A stretch of DNA of 41,449 bases from positions 1 through 41,449 of the forward strand of contig JAZNGX010000156.1 of NCBI GenBank assembly GCA_045576675.1, in the 5' to 3' direction. Below, in pieces: positions 25,320 through 34,083 of the stretch (positions are counted from its first letter, which is position 1; every line of letters starts with the position of its first letter). The stretch comes from JAZNGX01 sp045576675 (lineage in GTDB: Bacteria; Bacillota; Clostridia; Monoglobales; Firm-18). Position numbers and translations under genes: made by a program. The notes beneath the pieces are model-generated. The model saw nothing but the letters and a program-made list of their open reading frames with translations. It had not been told where the DNA came from and searched no databases.

Positions 25320-25496
25320 AGTAAAAGCAACCATAAAAACGGTTGGTAATATGTTAACAAAACCTGTTGATAAAGTTGATAAATCTGTTAATAACCTCGT
25401 TTTATCACGTTGAAACTGTTGAAAAGTTGTTGAAATTGTTGATAATGAAATAAAATTCGACGAATTATTACAAAATTATGTCAAACTATATATATA

Positions 25497-25518
25497 AATA
25501 ATATTGACATATATTATT
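25497..25518. promoter_or_regulatory. Palindromic operator candidate over the -35 of the aconitase promoter
   Basis: AATAATAT (25497-25504) and ATATTATT (25511-25518) form a perfect 8-bp inverted repeat around a 6-base centre. That centre carries most of the -35 hexamer TTGACA (25504-25509). A bound protein would cover the -35, which fits a repressor. Confidence 0.45.
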
Positions 25519-25531
25519 CATATATTATAAA
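25504..25531 (+). promoter_or_regulatory. Promoter of the acn-icd operon
   Basis: TTGACA (25504-25509), 16 bases, then TATAAA (25526-25531), 35 bases before the aconitase start. The -35 is a perfect consensus. Confidence 0.75.
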
Positions 25532-25566
25532 ATAATAGTATGTTAAAATAATGGAGGAATGTTAAA

Positions 25567-27498
25567 GTGGGTTTAAATTTAGCACAAAAGATTATTGAAA
25601 AACATCTTGTGTCCGGCGAAATGAAGGTCGGTGCAGAAATTTCAATAAAAATTGACCAGACTCTTACTCAGGACTCAACAGGTACTATGGCGTACCTTCA
25701 GTTTGAGGCAATTGGTATTCCGCGTGTGAAAACTGAAAAATCAGTTGCTTACATAGATCATAATACGTTGCAGGCAGGCTTTGAGAATGCCGATGACCAT
25801 AAGTATATTCAGACTGTTACATCAAAGCACGGTATATACTTTTCACGTCCCGGTAACGGAATATGCCATCAGGTGCAGTTAGAACGTTTCGGCATCCCCG
25901 GAAAAACTTTACTTGGCTCTGACAGCCATACTCCCACCGGTGGCGGTATCGGTATGCTTGCAATCGGTGCAGGCGGTCTTGACGTTGCTGTTGCAATGGG
26001 CGGCGGTGCATATTATCTTACAATGCCAAAGGTTAAAAAGGTTAACCTTACAGGTAAATTACAGCCGTGGGTGTCTGCAAAAGACGTGATTTTAGAGGTT
26101 TTGCGTCAACTTACAGTTAAGGGTGGCGTAGGATATATAATTGAGTATTGTGGTGAAGGCGTAAAAACACTTACTGTTCCCGAGCGTGCAACTATCACAA
26201 ATATGGGTGCAGAGCTTGGTGCAACCACTTCAATATTCCCAAGTGACGAGGTAACACGTGAATTCTTAAAAGCTCAGGACAGAGAGCAGGATTGGATTGA
26301 GTTGTTGCCTGATGCTGATGCAGTTTATGATGACGAAATCACTGTTGATTTAGACAAGCTTGTTCCGTTAACTGCAAAGCCTCATATGCCTGACATTGTA
26401 GATACTGTTGAAAATGTAGGCCCCATTAAGGTTGACCAGGTATTTATCGGCAGCTGCACAAACTCATCATATACAGATATGATGAAAACTGCGGCAATAT
26501 TAAAGGGTAAGACTGTTCACCCCGATGTAAGCCTTGTTATCGGCCCAGGCTCAAAGCAGGTTTTAAATATGCTTGCCAAGAATGGTGCATTGGCTGATAT
26601 GATAGATGCAGGTGCAAGAGTTTTGGAAAGTGCTTGCGGCCCTTGTACCGGTATGGGCCAAGCACCCAAAACAAATGCTATTTCTTTAAGAACAAACAAC
26701 AGAAACTTTGAAAACAGAAGCGGCACAAGCTCCGCTAAGATATATCTTGTAAGCCCTGAGGTTGCTGCGGCGAGTGCTATCACAGGTGTGCTTACAGACC
26801 CGAGAACTTTAGGCGATGCACCAGAGGTTGAAATGCCGAAGCATTTCCTTGTAAATGACAATATGGTTGTTGCTCCTGCACCTTCTGCTGATGATGTAGA
26901 GGTAGTAAGAGGTCCTAATATTAAGGAATTCCCTGTAAACGTACCTTTAGCAGATACAGTTTCGGGCGAGGCACTTATTAAGGTTGAAGATAACATTACA
27001 ACTGACCATATTATGCCATCAAACGCAAAGCTATTGCCGTTCCGCTCAAACATTCCTTATTTGTCAGAATATTGTTTAGCACCGTGTGACCCTGAATTCC
27101 CTGCACGTGCAAAAGCAAAAAATGGTGGTTTTATTATTGCAGGCTCAAACTACGGTCAGGGCTCATCACGTGAGCACGCGGCATTGGTTCCGTTGTATCT
27201 TGGCATAAAGGCTGTTATCGCAAAATCCTTTGCAAGAATTCATATGGCAAACCTTATTAATAACGGTATTTTGCCTTTGACCTTTGCAAACGAAGCTGAT
27301 TATGACCTGTTTGAACAGGGCGATGTTTTAGAAATCGGTGATATTGCAGAAAAGATCAAAAATAATCTGCCCATCACTGTAACAAATGTAACCAAGGGCA
27401 AGGATGTGGCTGTTGACATTGCATTATCAGAAAGACAGCGTAAGATTATTTTAGCCGGTGGACTACTTAACTTCACAAGAATTTCAGCAGAAAACTAA
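25567..27498 (+). CDS. acn: Aconitate hydratase
   Basis: A 643-residue enzyme that interconverts citrate and isocitrate through a 4Fe-4S cluster. The cluster ligands are C297 (GSCTNS) and C357/C360 (CGPC). SDSHTPTGGGIGMLAIGAGG is the substrate-site block, and the swivelling C-terminal domain ends with NYGQGSSREHAAL. The length is that of the shorter Clostridial/mitochondrial-like group rather than the roughly 890-residue AcnA. The GTG start follows GGAGGA. With icd 13 bases downstream it supplies 2-oxoglutarate, the precursor of glutamate. No citrate synthase gene is in the window. Confidence 0.95.
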   Translation: MGLNLAQKIIEKHLVSGEMKVGAEISIKIDQTLTQDSTGTMAYLQFEAIGIPRVKTEKSVAYIDHNTLQAGFENADDHKYIQTVTSKHGIYFSRPGNGICHQVQLERFGIPGKTLLGSDSHTPTGGGIGMLAIGAGGLDVAVAMGGGAYYLTMPKVKKVNLTGKLQPWVSAKDVILEVLRQLTVKGGVGYIIEYCGEGVKTLTVPERATITNMGAELGATTSIFPSDEVTREFLKAQDREQDWIELLPDADAVYDDEITVDLDKLVPLTAKPHMPDIVDTVENVGPIKVDQVFIGSCTNSSYTDMMKTAAILKGKTVHPDVSLVIGPGSKQVLNMLAKNGALADMIDAGARVLESACGPCTGMGQAPKTNAISLRTNNRNFENRSGTSSAKIYLVSPEVAAASAITGVLTDPRTLGDAPEVEMPKHFLVNDNMVVAPAPSADDVEVVRGPNIKEFPVNVPLADTVSGEALIKVEDNITTDHIMPSNAKLLPFRSNIPYLSEYCLAPCDPEFPARAKAKNGGFIIAGSNYGQGSSREHAALVPLYLGIKAVIAKSFARIHMANLINNGILPLTFANEADYDLFEQGDVLEIGDIAEKIKNNLPITVTNVTKGKDVAVDIALSERQRKIILAGGLLNFTRISAEN

Positions 27499-27511
27499 AG
27501 GAGGAAAAACA

Positions 27512-28660
27512 ATGAATGCACAGATAGAAGCAGCAAAAGAAAAATTTGGAAAATTACTTGAGGCTCAGCTTGCAAGAGTTGAAGTGATGAATCAGAATAA
27601 AGAGTTTATTGACTACAGTAAGCTTGACGAAATAGTTATCGGCGTAGTGGGCGGTGACGGAATCGGCCCATATATTACAGCCGAGGCAGAAAAAATCCTT
27701 AAGTTTATGCTTGAGGGAGAAAAGGTTGTATTTAATAATATCGAAGGTTGCACAATAGAAAACAGAGCGGCTTGCGGCAAGGCTTTGCCCGATGATGTTT
27801 TGGCAGAACTTAAGAAGTGCCACGTTATATTAAAAGGCCCAACAACTACACCGCGTGCAGGTGACCCGTGGCCGAATATTGAAAGTGCTAACGTTGCAAT
27901 GCGTAAAGAGCTTGATTTGTTTGCAAATGTCAGACCTGTTAAGGTTCCTGAACAGGGCATAGACTGGACATTCTACCGTGAGAATACAGAGGGCTCATAT
28001 GCAGTAGGTTCAAACGGTGTTCACGTTACAGATGATTTGGCAATAGATTTCTGTGTAACAACAACAGAGGGTTCAGAGCGTATAGCAAGAGCGGCTTTTG
28101 AGTATGCTAAAAAAGCAGGCAAAACAAGAGTTACTTGCGTTACAAAGGCTAACGTTGTTAAAACAACTGACGGTAAGTTCTTAAAAATTTGTCAGGAGGT
28201 TGCAAAGGAATATCCCGAAATTGAGCTTGACGACTGGTATATTGATATTATGACAGCAAAGCTTGTTGACCCCAAGAGAAGAACACAGTTTCAGGTTTTG
28301 GTACTTCCCAATCTTTACGGCGATATTTTAACTGATGAAGCCGCAGAGTTTCAGGGCGGTGTTGGTACGGCAGGAAGTGCAAACATTGGTAAGAGATATG
28401 CTATGTTTGAGGCTATTCACGGTAGTGCACCAAGAATGGTTACAGAGGGCAGAGCACAGTATGCAGACCCCTGCAGTATGCTAAGAGCGTGTGTTATGCT
28501 TTTGGAGCATATCGGTTATATCGAAAAAGCTAAAAAGCTGGAGCGTGCTTTGGATATCTGTATGTATGAAGAAAAGAAGTATCAGATTACAGGCAGAGAT
28601 ACAGGCGTAACAGGAGCTCAGTTCTCAGAATATGTAATGGAAACAATAAAAGCATTATAA
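27512..28660 (+). CDS. icd: Isocitrate/isopropylmalate dehydrogenase family protein, probably isocitrate dehydrogenase
   Basis: A 382-residue dehydrogenase. The ATG at 27512 follows a perfect AGGAGG; a longer reading would overlap aconitase. After a helical N-terminus come GVVGGDGIGPYIT, KGPTTTPRAGDPWPNIES, the FYRENTEGSY substrate block, TKANV, and NLYGDILTDEAAEFQGG with the metal-binding aspartates. Context (directly behind aconitase) favours isocitrate as substrate, giving 2-oxoglutarate. Whether NAD or NADP is used cannot be told by eye. Confidence 0.92.
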   Translation: MNAQIEAAKEKFGKLLEAQLARVEVMNQNKEFIDYSKLDEIVIGVVGGDGIGPYITAEAEKILKFMLEGEKVVFNNIEGCTIENRAACGKALPDDVLAELKKCHVILKGPTTTPRAGDPWPNIESANVAMRKELDLFANVRPVKVPEQGIDWTFYRENTEGSYAVGSNGVHVTDDLAIDFCVTTTEGSERIARAAFEYAKKAGKTRVTCVTKANVVKTTDGKFLKICQEVAKEYPEIELDDWYIDIMTAKLVDPKRRTQFQVLVLPNLYGDILTDEAAEFQGGVGTAGSANIGKRYAMFEAIHGSAPRMVTEGRAQYADPCSMLRACVMLLEHIGYIEKAKKLERALDICMYEEKKYQITGRDTGVTGAQFSEYVMETIKAL

Positions 28661-28668
28661 GAGGATTT

Positions 28669-31600
28669 ATGAACAATATCGGTTTATCAAAAATACTTGA
28701 CAATTCCTTTGAATTTCAGGAAATAATAAACTGTATCAAAGACAAGGTGCTGCCCGTTAACGTAAACGGGGTTGTGGAATTCGCTGTTTCGCACCTTGTT
28801 TTTTGCGTGTGCGAAAATTTGAAAAAAGGTGCTTTGATTGTAACAAACAACGAAGCAACAGCAAATAAAATATATGAAGATTTATCTGTATTTTATGAAA
28901 ATGCTTTTGTTTTTCCTCACAAGGATTTGATTTTTTACGATATTGAGGCAGCGGCAAACGATGTAACAGCCAAAAGGCTTTCTGTTATCAACAATCTTAT
29001 AAATAACAAAAAAAGTATTGTTGTAACGTCAATAAACGCTTTGCTAAGCCCTACGGTAAGCAAGCAGAAGTTTCAACAAAACACGTTTTTATTCAAGCTT
29101 GGAGAGCCTTGTGATATGGGCGTTGTTGAACAAAAAATGATTGCACTTGGTTATACCAGAGAGGATATGATTGAGGGTAAGGGGCAATTTGGTATCAGAG
29201 GTGATATTATCGACTTTTTCCCTGTGTACAGTGATTATCCGTATCGTGTGGAGCTGTGCTTTGACGAGGTGGATTCAGTAAGAACCTTTGATCCGTCAAC
29301 TCAGCGTTCTATTGATAAGTATGATGAGGCTTTTGTAACGCCTGCAACAGAAATGATGCTTGGTGAAGAGGAAATCAAAAGCCTTATTGCAAGGCTTAAA
29401 ACGTATACAAAAACAGAGGATGATGTCCTCCGCACAAATCTGTATAAGGATATTGAAAAGCTTGAAAACGGTTTAAAGCTTTACAGTATTGATAAATATC
29501 TTCCTTTGATTTATGAAAAACCGCCTTGTATTCTGGATTATATTGAGAATGATACGTGCGTGTTTTTTATTGAGCCGTCACGCATCAGTGAAAGTCAGCT
29601 TGGCGAGGACGTTTTGTTTAATGAAACCATAACTTCATTCATTGAAAGGGGCAATTTGCCGAGCTTTGGCGATAATGCAAAATGGGGAACAGATTATATT
29701 GACCTTATAAACAGAGCAAAGGGATATACAATGATTGGCATTTCGGGGCTATCACGTACCTGCCCTGATTATAAGCCCGCACGCCAGCTTTCTCTTACGA
29801 TGAAGGCACAGGCAACATTTCATGGTAAGGTTGAGTTTTTTCACGATACAGTTAAGCAATATAAAAATGACGGATATGGTGTAACTGTTCTTGCAGGTAA
29901 TGAGGTTAAGGCGAAAAATATTGTGTTTTCACTTAATGATTATGGAATTGAAGCACGTTACTGCGATAACCTCGATGAACCGCCCAAATCAGGGCAGGTG
30001 CTTGTTGCGTCAGGGGTTCAATCAAAGGGCTTTGATTATCCTTTGATTAAGCAGGCAATTATAAGTGACAGAGATTTTTTTGGTGCAGACCGCAAGAAAA
30101 AGCGGAAGACTGTAAATAAAAATCAAGAGAGAATTAAAAGCTACACTGATTTAAATGTGGGCGATTTTGTTGTTCATCAGAATCATGGTATCGGGCAGTT
30201 TGCAGGAATTGTCAAAATGACTGTTGATGGTGCAACAGCAGATTATCTTCATATAAAATTCAAGGGTGGCGACTGCTTGTACGTACCTACAAATCAGCTT
30301 GGACTTATATATAAGTATATAGGAAAAGAAGGTATAAACGTTAAGCTTAATAAGCTTGGCGGAGCACAGTGGTCACAAACAAAGCAGCGTGTTAAAAAGA
30401 ATTGTGAAGAAATGGCATCAAAGCTTATCGAGCTTTATGCACAACGTCAGCAGCTTGATGGTGTTGCGTTTTCGAAAAATACTGAGTGGCATGCAGATTT
30501 TGCCGCAACCTTCCAGTATGAAGAAACAGAGGATCAGCTAAGGGCTATTGCAGAGGTTGACGCTGATATGGAACGACCACGTCCGATGGACAGACTTTTG
30601 TGTGGTGATGTTGGATATGGAAAAACAGAGATTGCACTAAGGGCGGCATTCAAAGCGGTGTCTGACGGTTATCAGGTGGCATATTTAGTGCCTACAACTA
30701 TTCTTGCAAGTCAGCATTACAACACCTTCTGCCAGCGAATGAGGGATTTCCCTGTAAAGGTTGAGATGCTGTCACGCTTCCGTTCTAAAAAGGAGCAGGA
30801 GCAGACAGTGCGTAACATAAAGGACGGCACTGTTGATATAATTATAGGAACACACAGAATAGTTCAAAAGGATATCCGCTTTAAAAAGCTTGGGCTTCTT
30901 ATAATAGATGAGGAACAACGTTTTGGTGTTGCTCATAAGGAAGCTTTAAAGGAAATAAGAAAATATGTTGACGTGTTAACACTTTCGGCAACTCCTATCC
31001 CAAGAACTTTGCATATGAGTATGGTTGGTATAAGGGATATGAGCGTGCTTGAAAATCCGCCAAAGGATAGATACCCCGTGTCAACCTATGTTCTTGAGTA
31101 TAACACAGATATCATACGTGATGCAGTAATGAAAGAGGTAGGCAGAGGCGGTCAGGTATATTATCTTCATAACAAGGTTGAGTCTATAGACGGAGTTGCG
31201 GCAAGAATACGAAGCTTTTCGCCTGATATCCGTGTTGCAGTGGCTCATGGGAAAATGACTGAAACACAGCTTGAAAATATTATGCAGCAGGTGTTGGAGC
31301 AGGAGGTTGACGTTCTTGTATGCACAACGATAATTGAAACAGGTCTTGATATACCAAACGTAAATACAATTATTGTTGAAGATGCTGACAGAATGGGGCT
31401 TTCGCAGTTGTATCAGCTGCGTGGCAGAGTGGGGCGTTCAAACAAAATGGCATATGCGTATCTGATGTATAAAAAAGGCAAAATGCTGTCAGAGGTTGCA
31501 GAAAAAAGGCTTAAGGCAATCCGCGAGTTTACGGAGTTTGGCAGTGGCTTTAAGATTGCTCTGCGTGACCTTGAAATACGTGGTGCCGGCAACGTTGTCG

Positions 31601-32157
31601 GGGCGCAGCAGCACGGGCATATGGATGCTGTCGGATATGATATGTATTGCAAGCTGTTGTCTGAAGCAGTTTCTGAGCTTAAAGGAGTTGAAACAGAGGA
31701 GGAAATTGAAACAACTGTTTCAATTCACGTTAATGCCTTTATTCCTGAAAAATATATAAGCGGTGAAAACTATCGCATTGAAATATATAAAAGAATTGCA
31801 GGTATTGTTGACCTGCAGGATTCTTATGATGTATATGAAGAAATTGAGGACAGATACGGCGAAGTGCCGATGTCAGTATCAAATCTTATAGATATTTCGT
31901 ATATAAGAAGCATGGCAAACAGCTTAAAGCTTACAGAGGTGACTCAAAAGGATAGAAATATAATGCTTGTTTTTGGTGAGGGAGATAGGCCTGATTTGAA
32001 GATTTTGTCTGCACTTTGTGAGAAATATGGCAGAATGCTTATGTTCTCACCTGTTGCAAAGCCGTACCTCACATTAAAAACAGATGGTAAGAATATATTG
32101 GAAAATGTAAAAAAATTGTTACAAGACTATAAAGACTTGAAAGAAACAGAGATATAA
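28669..32157 (+). CDS. mfd: Transcription-repair coupling factor (Mfd)
   Basis: A 1162-residue DNA translocase that removes RNA polymerase stalled at lesions and recruits UvrA. In order: UvrB-like N-terminal domains (GQFGIRGDIIDFFPVYSDYPYR), the CarD-like polymerase-interacting domain at about 490-560 (VGDFVVHQNHGIGQFAGI), helicase motor with Walker A GDVGYGKT at 646-653 and DEEQ at 747-750, SATPIPRTL, the RecG-like TRG segment, and the C-terminal autoinhibitory domain. The length is usual. It starts 8 bases after icd, so it may be partly co-transcribed. Confidence 0.97.
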   Translation: MNNIGLSKILDNSFEFQEIINCIKDKVLPVNVNGVVEFAVSHLVFCVCENLKKGALIVTNNEATANKIYEDLSVFYENAFVFPHKDLIFYDIEAAANDVTAKRLSVINNLINNKKSIVVTSINALLSPTVSKQKFQQNTFLFKLGEPCDMGVVEQKMIALGYTREDMIEGKGQFGIRGDIIDFFPVYSDYPYRVELCFDEVDSVRTFDPSTQRSIDKYDEAFVTPATEMMLGEEEIKSLIARLKTYTKTEDDVLRTNLYKDIEKLENGLKLYSIDKYLPLIYEKPPCILDYIENDTCVFFIEPSRISESQLGEDVLFNETITSFIERGNLPSFGDNAKWGTDYIDLINRAKGYTMIGISGLSRTCPDYKPARQLSLTMKAQATFHGKVEFFHDTVKQYKNDGYGVTVLAGNEVKAKNIVFSLNDYGIEARYCDNLDEPPKSGQVLVASGVQSKGFDYPLIKQAIISDRDFFGADRKKKRKTVNKNQERIKSYTDLNVGDFVVHQNHGIGQFAGIVKMTVDGATADYLHIKFKGGDCLYVPTNQLGLIYKYIGKEGINVKLNKLGGAQWSQTKQRVKKNCEEMASKLIELYAQRQQLDGVAFSKNTEWHADFAATFQYEETEDQLRAIAEVDADMERPRPMDRLLCGDVGYGKTEIALRAAFKAVSDGYQVAYLVPTTILASQHYNTFCQRMRDFPVKVEMLSRFRSKKEQEQTVRNIKDGTVDIIIGTHRIVQKDIRFKKLGLLIIDEEQRFGVAHKEALKEIRKYVDVLTLSATPIPRTLHMSMVGIRDMSVLENPPKDRYPVSTYVLEYNTDIIRDAVMKEVGRGGQVYYLHNKVESIDGVAARIRSFSPDIRVAVAHGKMTETQLENIMQQVLEQEVDVLVCTTIIETGLDIPNVNTIIVEDADRMGLSQLYQLRGRVGRSNKMAYAYLMYKKGKMLSEVAEKRLKAIREFTEFGSGFKIALRDLEIRGAGNVVGAQQHGHMDAVGYDMYCKLLSEAVSELKGVETEEEIETTVSIHVNAFIPEKYISGENYRIEIYKRIAGIVDLQDSYDVYEEIEDRYGEVPMSVSNLIDISYIRSMANSLKLTEVTQKDRNIMLVFGEGDRPDLKILSALCEKYGRMLMFSPVAKPYLTLKTDGKNILENVKKLLQDYKDLKETEI

Positions 32158-32171
32158 TGTATAATTAGTGT

Positions 32172-33002
32172 ATGTTTGGATATATAACAATTTGTAAAGA
32201 TGAGCTTAAAATTAAAGATTATAATCGTTACAGAGCATATTATTGCGGAGTTTGCAAGACAATTGGCAGAAGCTATAATCAGTTAATGCGTCTGGGGCTT
32301 AGCTATGATTTGACATTTCTTGCACTGCTTATGGATTCAATGGTGTCTGAAAAATGCAGTATTGTTAATGGCAGATGTTTGAAGCATATAGGCTCAAAGC
32401 GGCTTTTTGTGCAAAACAGTAAGGCATTGCGTTACTGTGCTGACCTTAATGTTTTGCTTACAGGGTACAAGCTTATTGATGATATCAAGGACGGATTTTC
32501 GCCAAAGGCACTGCTTTTGTCTATTCCTTATGCTTTGCCTGTTTTAAAGGCTAAAAAACGTCAGCCATATCTAGTTGAAAGGATAAAAATGCATCTTGAT
32601 GAGCTGTCTGTGGTTGAAAAGGAAAAAACAGATAGCATTGACAAAGCGGCACACCATTTTGCACAGCTTTTGGAGGATGTTTTTGCGGGTAACGATGATT
32701 TCAGACGGCTTGGATACAATCTTGGGCGTTATATATATATTATTGATGCCCTTGATGATTACGAAAAGGATTTAAAAAGTGGCAATTACAATCCGCTTGT
32801 TCAAAGATTCGGAGACAATGTTGCTGAGGTCAGAGAATTTGCAGAGCAATCGTTAATGTTCACGCTGTCACAAGCAGCATTGGAATATGAAAAGCTTAAT
32901 ATACTTAACAACAAGGAAATACTTGATAATATAATATATCTTGGGTTAAAACAGCGTGTGTACACTGTTTTGAAAGGAAGTAAAAATGAGAAATCCTTAT
33001 GA
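32172..33002 (+). CDS. DUF5685 family protein
   Basis: A 276-residue, mostly helical cytosolic protein that starts MFGYITICKDELKIKDYNRY and carries AYYCGVCKTIG near residues 23-33. It matches the DUF5685 family of Clostridia as I remember it. Further cysteines occur at about 58, 65 and 84, and an acidic DALDDYEKDLKSGNYNP motif near 195-211. The function is unknown. It overlaps the downstream J-domain gene by 17 bases, so the two are very likely made together. Confidence 0.75.
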   Translation: MFGYITICKDELKIKDYNRYRAYYCGVCKTIGRSYNQLMRLGLSYDLTFLALLMDSMVSEKCSIVNGRCLKHIGSKRLFVQNSKALRYCADLNVLLTGYKLIDDIKDGFSPKALLLSIPYALPVLKAKKRQPYLVERIKMHLDELSVVEKEKTDSIDKAAHHFAQLLEDVFAGNDDFRRLGYNLGRYIYIIDALDDYEKDLKSGNYNPLVQRFGDNVAEVREFAEQSLMFTLSQAALEYEKLNILNNKEILDNIIYLGLKQRVYTVLKGSKNEKSL

Positions 33003-33576
33003 AATTCTGGGAATAAGAGAAAACGCATCAGAGGCAGAGGTTAAAGCGGCGTACAGAGAGCTTGTCAAAAAGTATCATCCTGACAGCTATGCTGACAATC
33101 CTCTCGCAGACCTTGCTGCCGAAAAGCTTAAAGAGATAAATGAGGCATATGACCTTATTATGAAAGGTCAGGCAAAAAGCTATCAAAATAATAGTAGTGG
33201 CGGAAGCAGCCACAGCAGTAATACAAGCTTTTATTCTGTTCGTGCTATGATAAATTCTGGCAACATTATTGAAGCTGAGCGTATTCTTATGTCTATGAAC
33301 AACAGAAATGCAGAGTGGAATTATCTTATGGGCGTACTTAATTTACGTAAAGGCTGGTATGACAACGCACGTTCTTATTTACAGACTGCAGTGAGTATGG
33401 AGCCCAACAATCTTGAGTATCGCAATGCATATAACACTGTTATGAATCAGGGCAATATGTACAGAAGTATGGGTGGTAACGCAGGTTCAGACCAGCTATG
33501 CGATTGCTGTACACAGCTTTACTGTGCAGATTGCTGTTGTGAATGTATGGGTGGCGACCTTGTATCGTGTTGTTAG
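32986..33576 (+). CDS. J-domain protein with a cysteine-rich C-terminus
   Basis: A 196-residue protein. Residues 1-62 are a J domain with the HPD motif intact (KKYHPDSY), able to stimulate DnaK. A Ser/Asn/Gly linker follows, then a helical repeat that looks like one or two TPR units (IEAERILMSMNNRNAEWNYL, WYDNARSYLQTAVSMEPNN). The last 30 residues hold ten cysteines, starting at CDCC and ending at SCC. It is not a classical DnaJ: there is no zinc-finger CxxCxGxG set. The start codon lies within the DUF5685 gene, behind GAAAGG. Confidence 0.88.
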   Translation: MRNPYEILGIRENASEAEVKAAYRELVKKYHPDSYADNPLADLAAEKLKEINEAYDLIMKGQAKSYQNNSSGGSSHSSNTSFYSVRAMINSGNIIEAERILMSMNNRNAEWNYLMGVLNLRKGWYDNARSYLQTAVSMEPNNLEYRNAYNTVMNQGNMYRSMGGNAGSDQLCDCCTQLYCADCCCECMGGDLVSCC

Positions 33577-33585
33577 GAGGGAGCT

Positions 33586-34083
33586 ATGAAATCTAAAAAC
33601 ATAAGCTTCGGTGGCTTGATGGCTGCACTGGCGCTTTTGCTTTTGTATATGGCAGGAGTTGTTCCGAGCGGTCGCTTTGGACTGATTGCGGCTTCTTCAT
33701 ATGCAATAGGTATTTGTGTTGCAGTTATGGGGATAAAGCTTTCTTTTGCGGCATATGCTGCGGTGACAGTGCTTTCGTTTGTTTTGATTCCTGACAAAAC
33801 CATTGCTTTGCTATTTGCAATATTTTTCGGGAACTACCCTATGATAAAGCTGCTTGTTGAAAAAATACGCAGGCTTGGTATTGAATGGCTTGTTAAAATT
33901 ATTGTTTTTAATGTATATGCTATAATTGGTTGGTTTGTTTTGTCACAATTTACAGTGATTGATACAAAAATAATGTTTCCGCTTTTGTGGCTTGTGTTGA
34001 ACACTGTGTTTGTAATATATGATATTATGTTTAATATTGTTGTAACGAGAATATTAATCATAAAGAAAGGAAGAAACTTATGA
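33586..34083 (+). CDS. Membrane protein of unknown function
   Basis: A 165-residue protein with about five hydrophobic helices (near 8-25, 30-50, 54-80, 105-125 and 128-155) and a short basic C-terminus. It resembles small Clostridial membrane proteins that follow the J-protein gene; an ECF S-like fold is possible but not shown. It starts 9 bases after the J-protein stop behind TAGGAGGGA and overlaps prsA by 4 bases. Confidence 0.78.
   Translation: MKSKNISFGGLMAALALLLLYMAGVVPSGRFGLIAASSYAIGICVAVMGIKLSFAAYAAVTVLSFVLIPDKTIALLFAIFFGNYPMIKLLVEKIRRLGIEWLVKIIVFNVYAIIGWFVLSQFTVIDTKIMFPLLWLVLNTVFVIYDIMFNIVVTRILIIKKGRNL

Larger units (their letters stand above)
25320..25566. promoter_or_regulatory. 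Regulatory region upstream of the aconitase operon
   Basis: 247 non-coding bases. From about 25359 to 25444 the plus strand holds a run of related 7-8-base words (GTTGATAA, GTTGATAA, GTTAATAA, GTTGAAAC, GTTGAAAA, GTTGAAAT, GTTGATAA), plus one TTATCACG facing the other way. After it comes an AT-rich segment with a palindrome and a promoter, listed separately. No tRNA or small ORF is seen. Confidence 0.5.

Noticed and set aside
25359..25444. Chromosomal replication origin
   Set aside because: The TGTTGATAA words are not true DnaA boxes (TTATCCACA), and no dnaA, dnaN or rpmH lies nearby.
27458..27511. Longer icd reading overlapping the end of aconitase
   Set aside because: A perfect AGGAGG sits just before the ATG at 27512.
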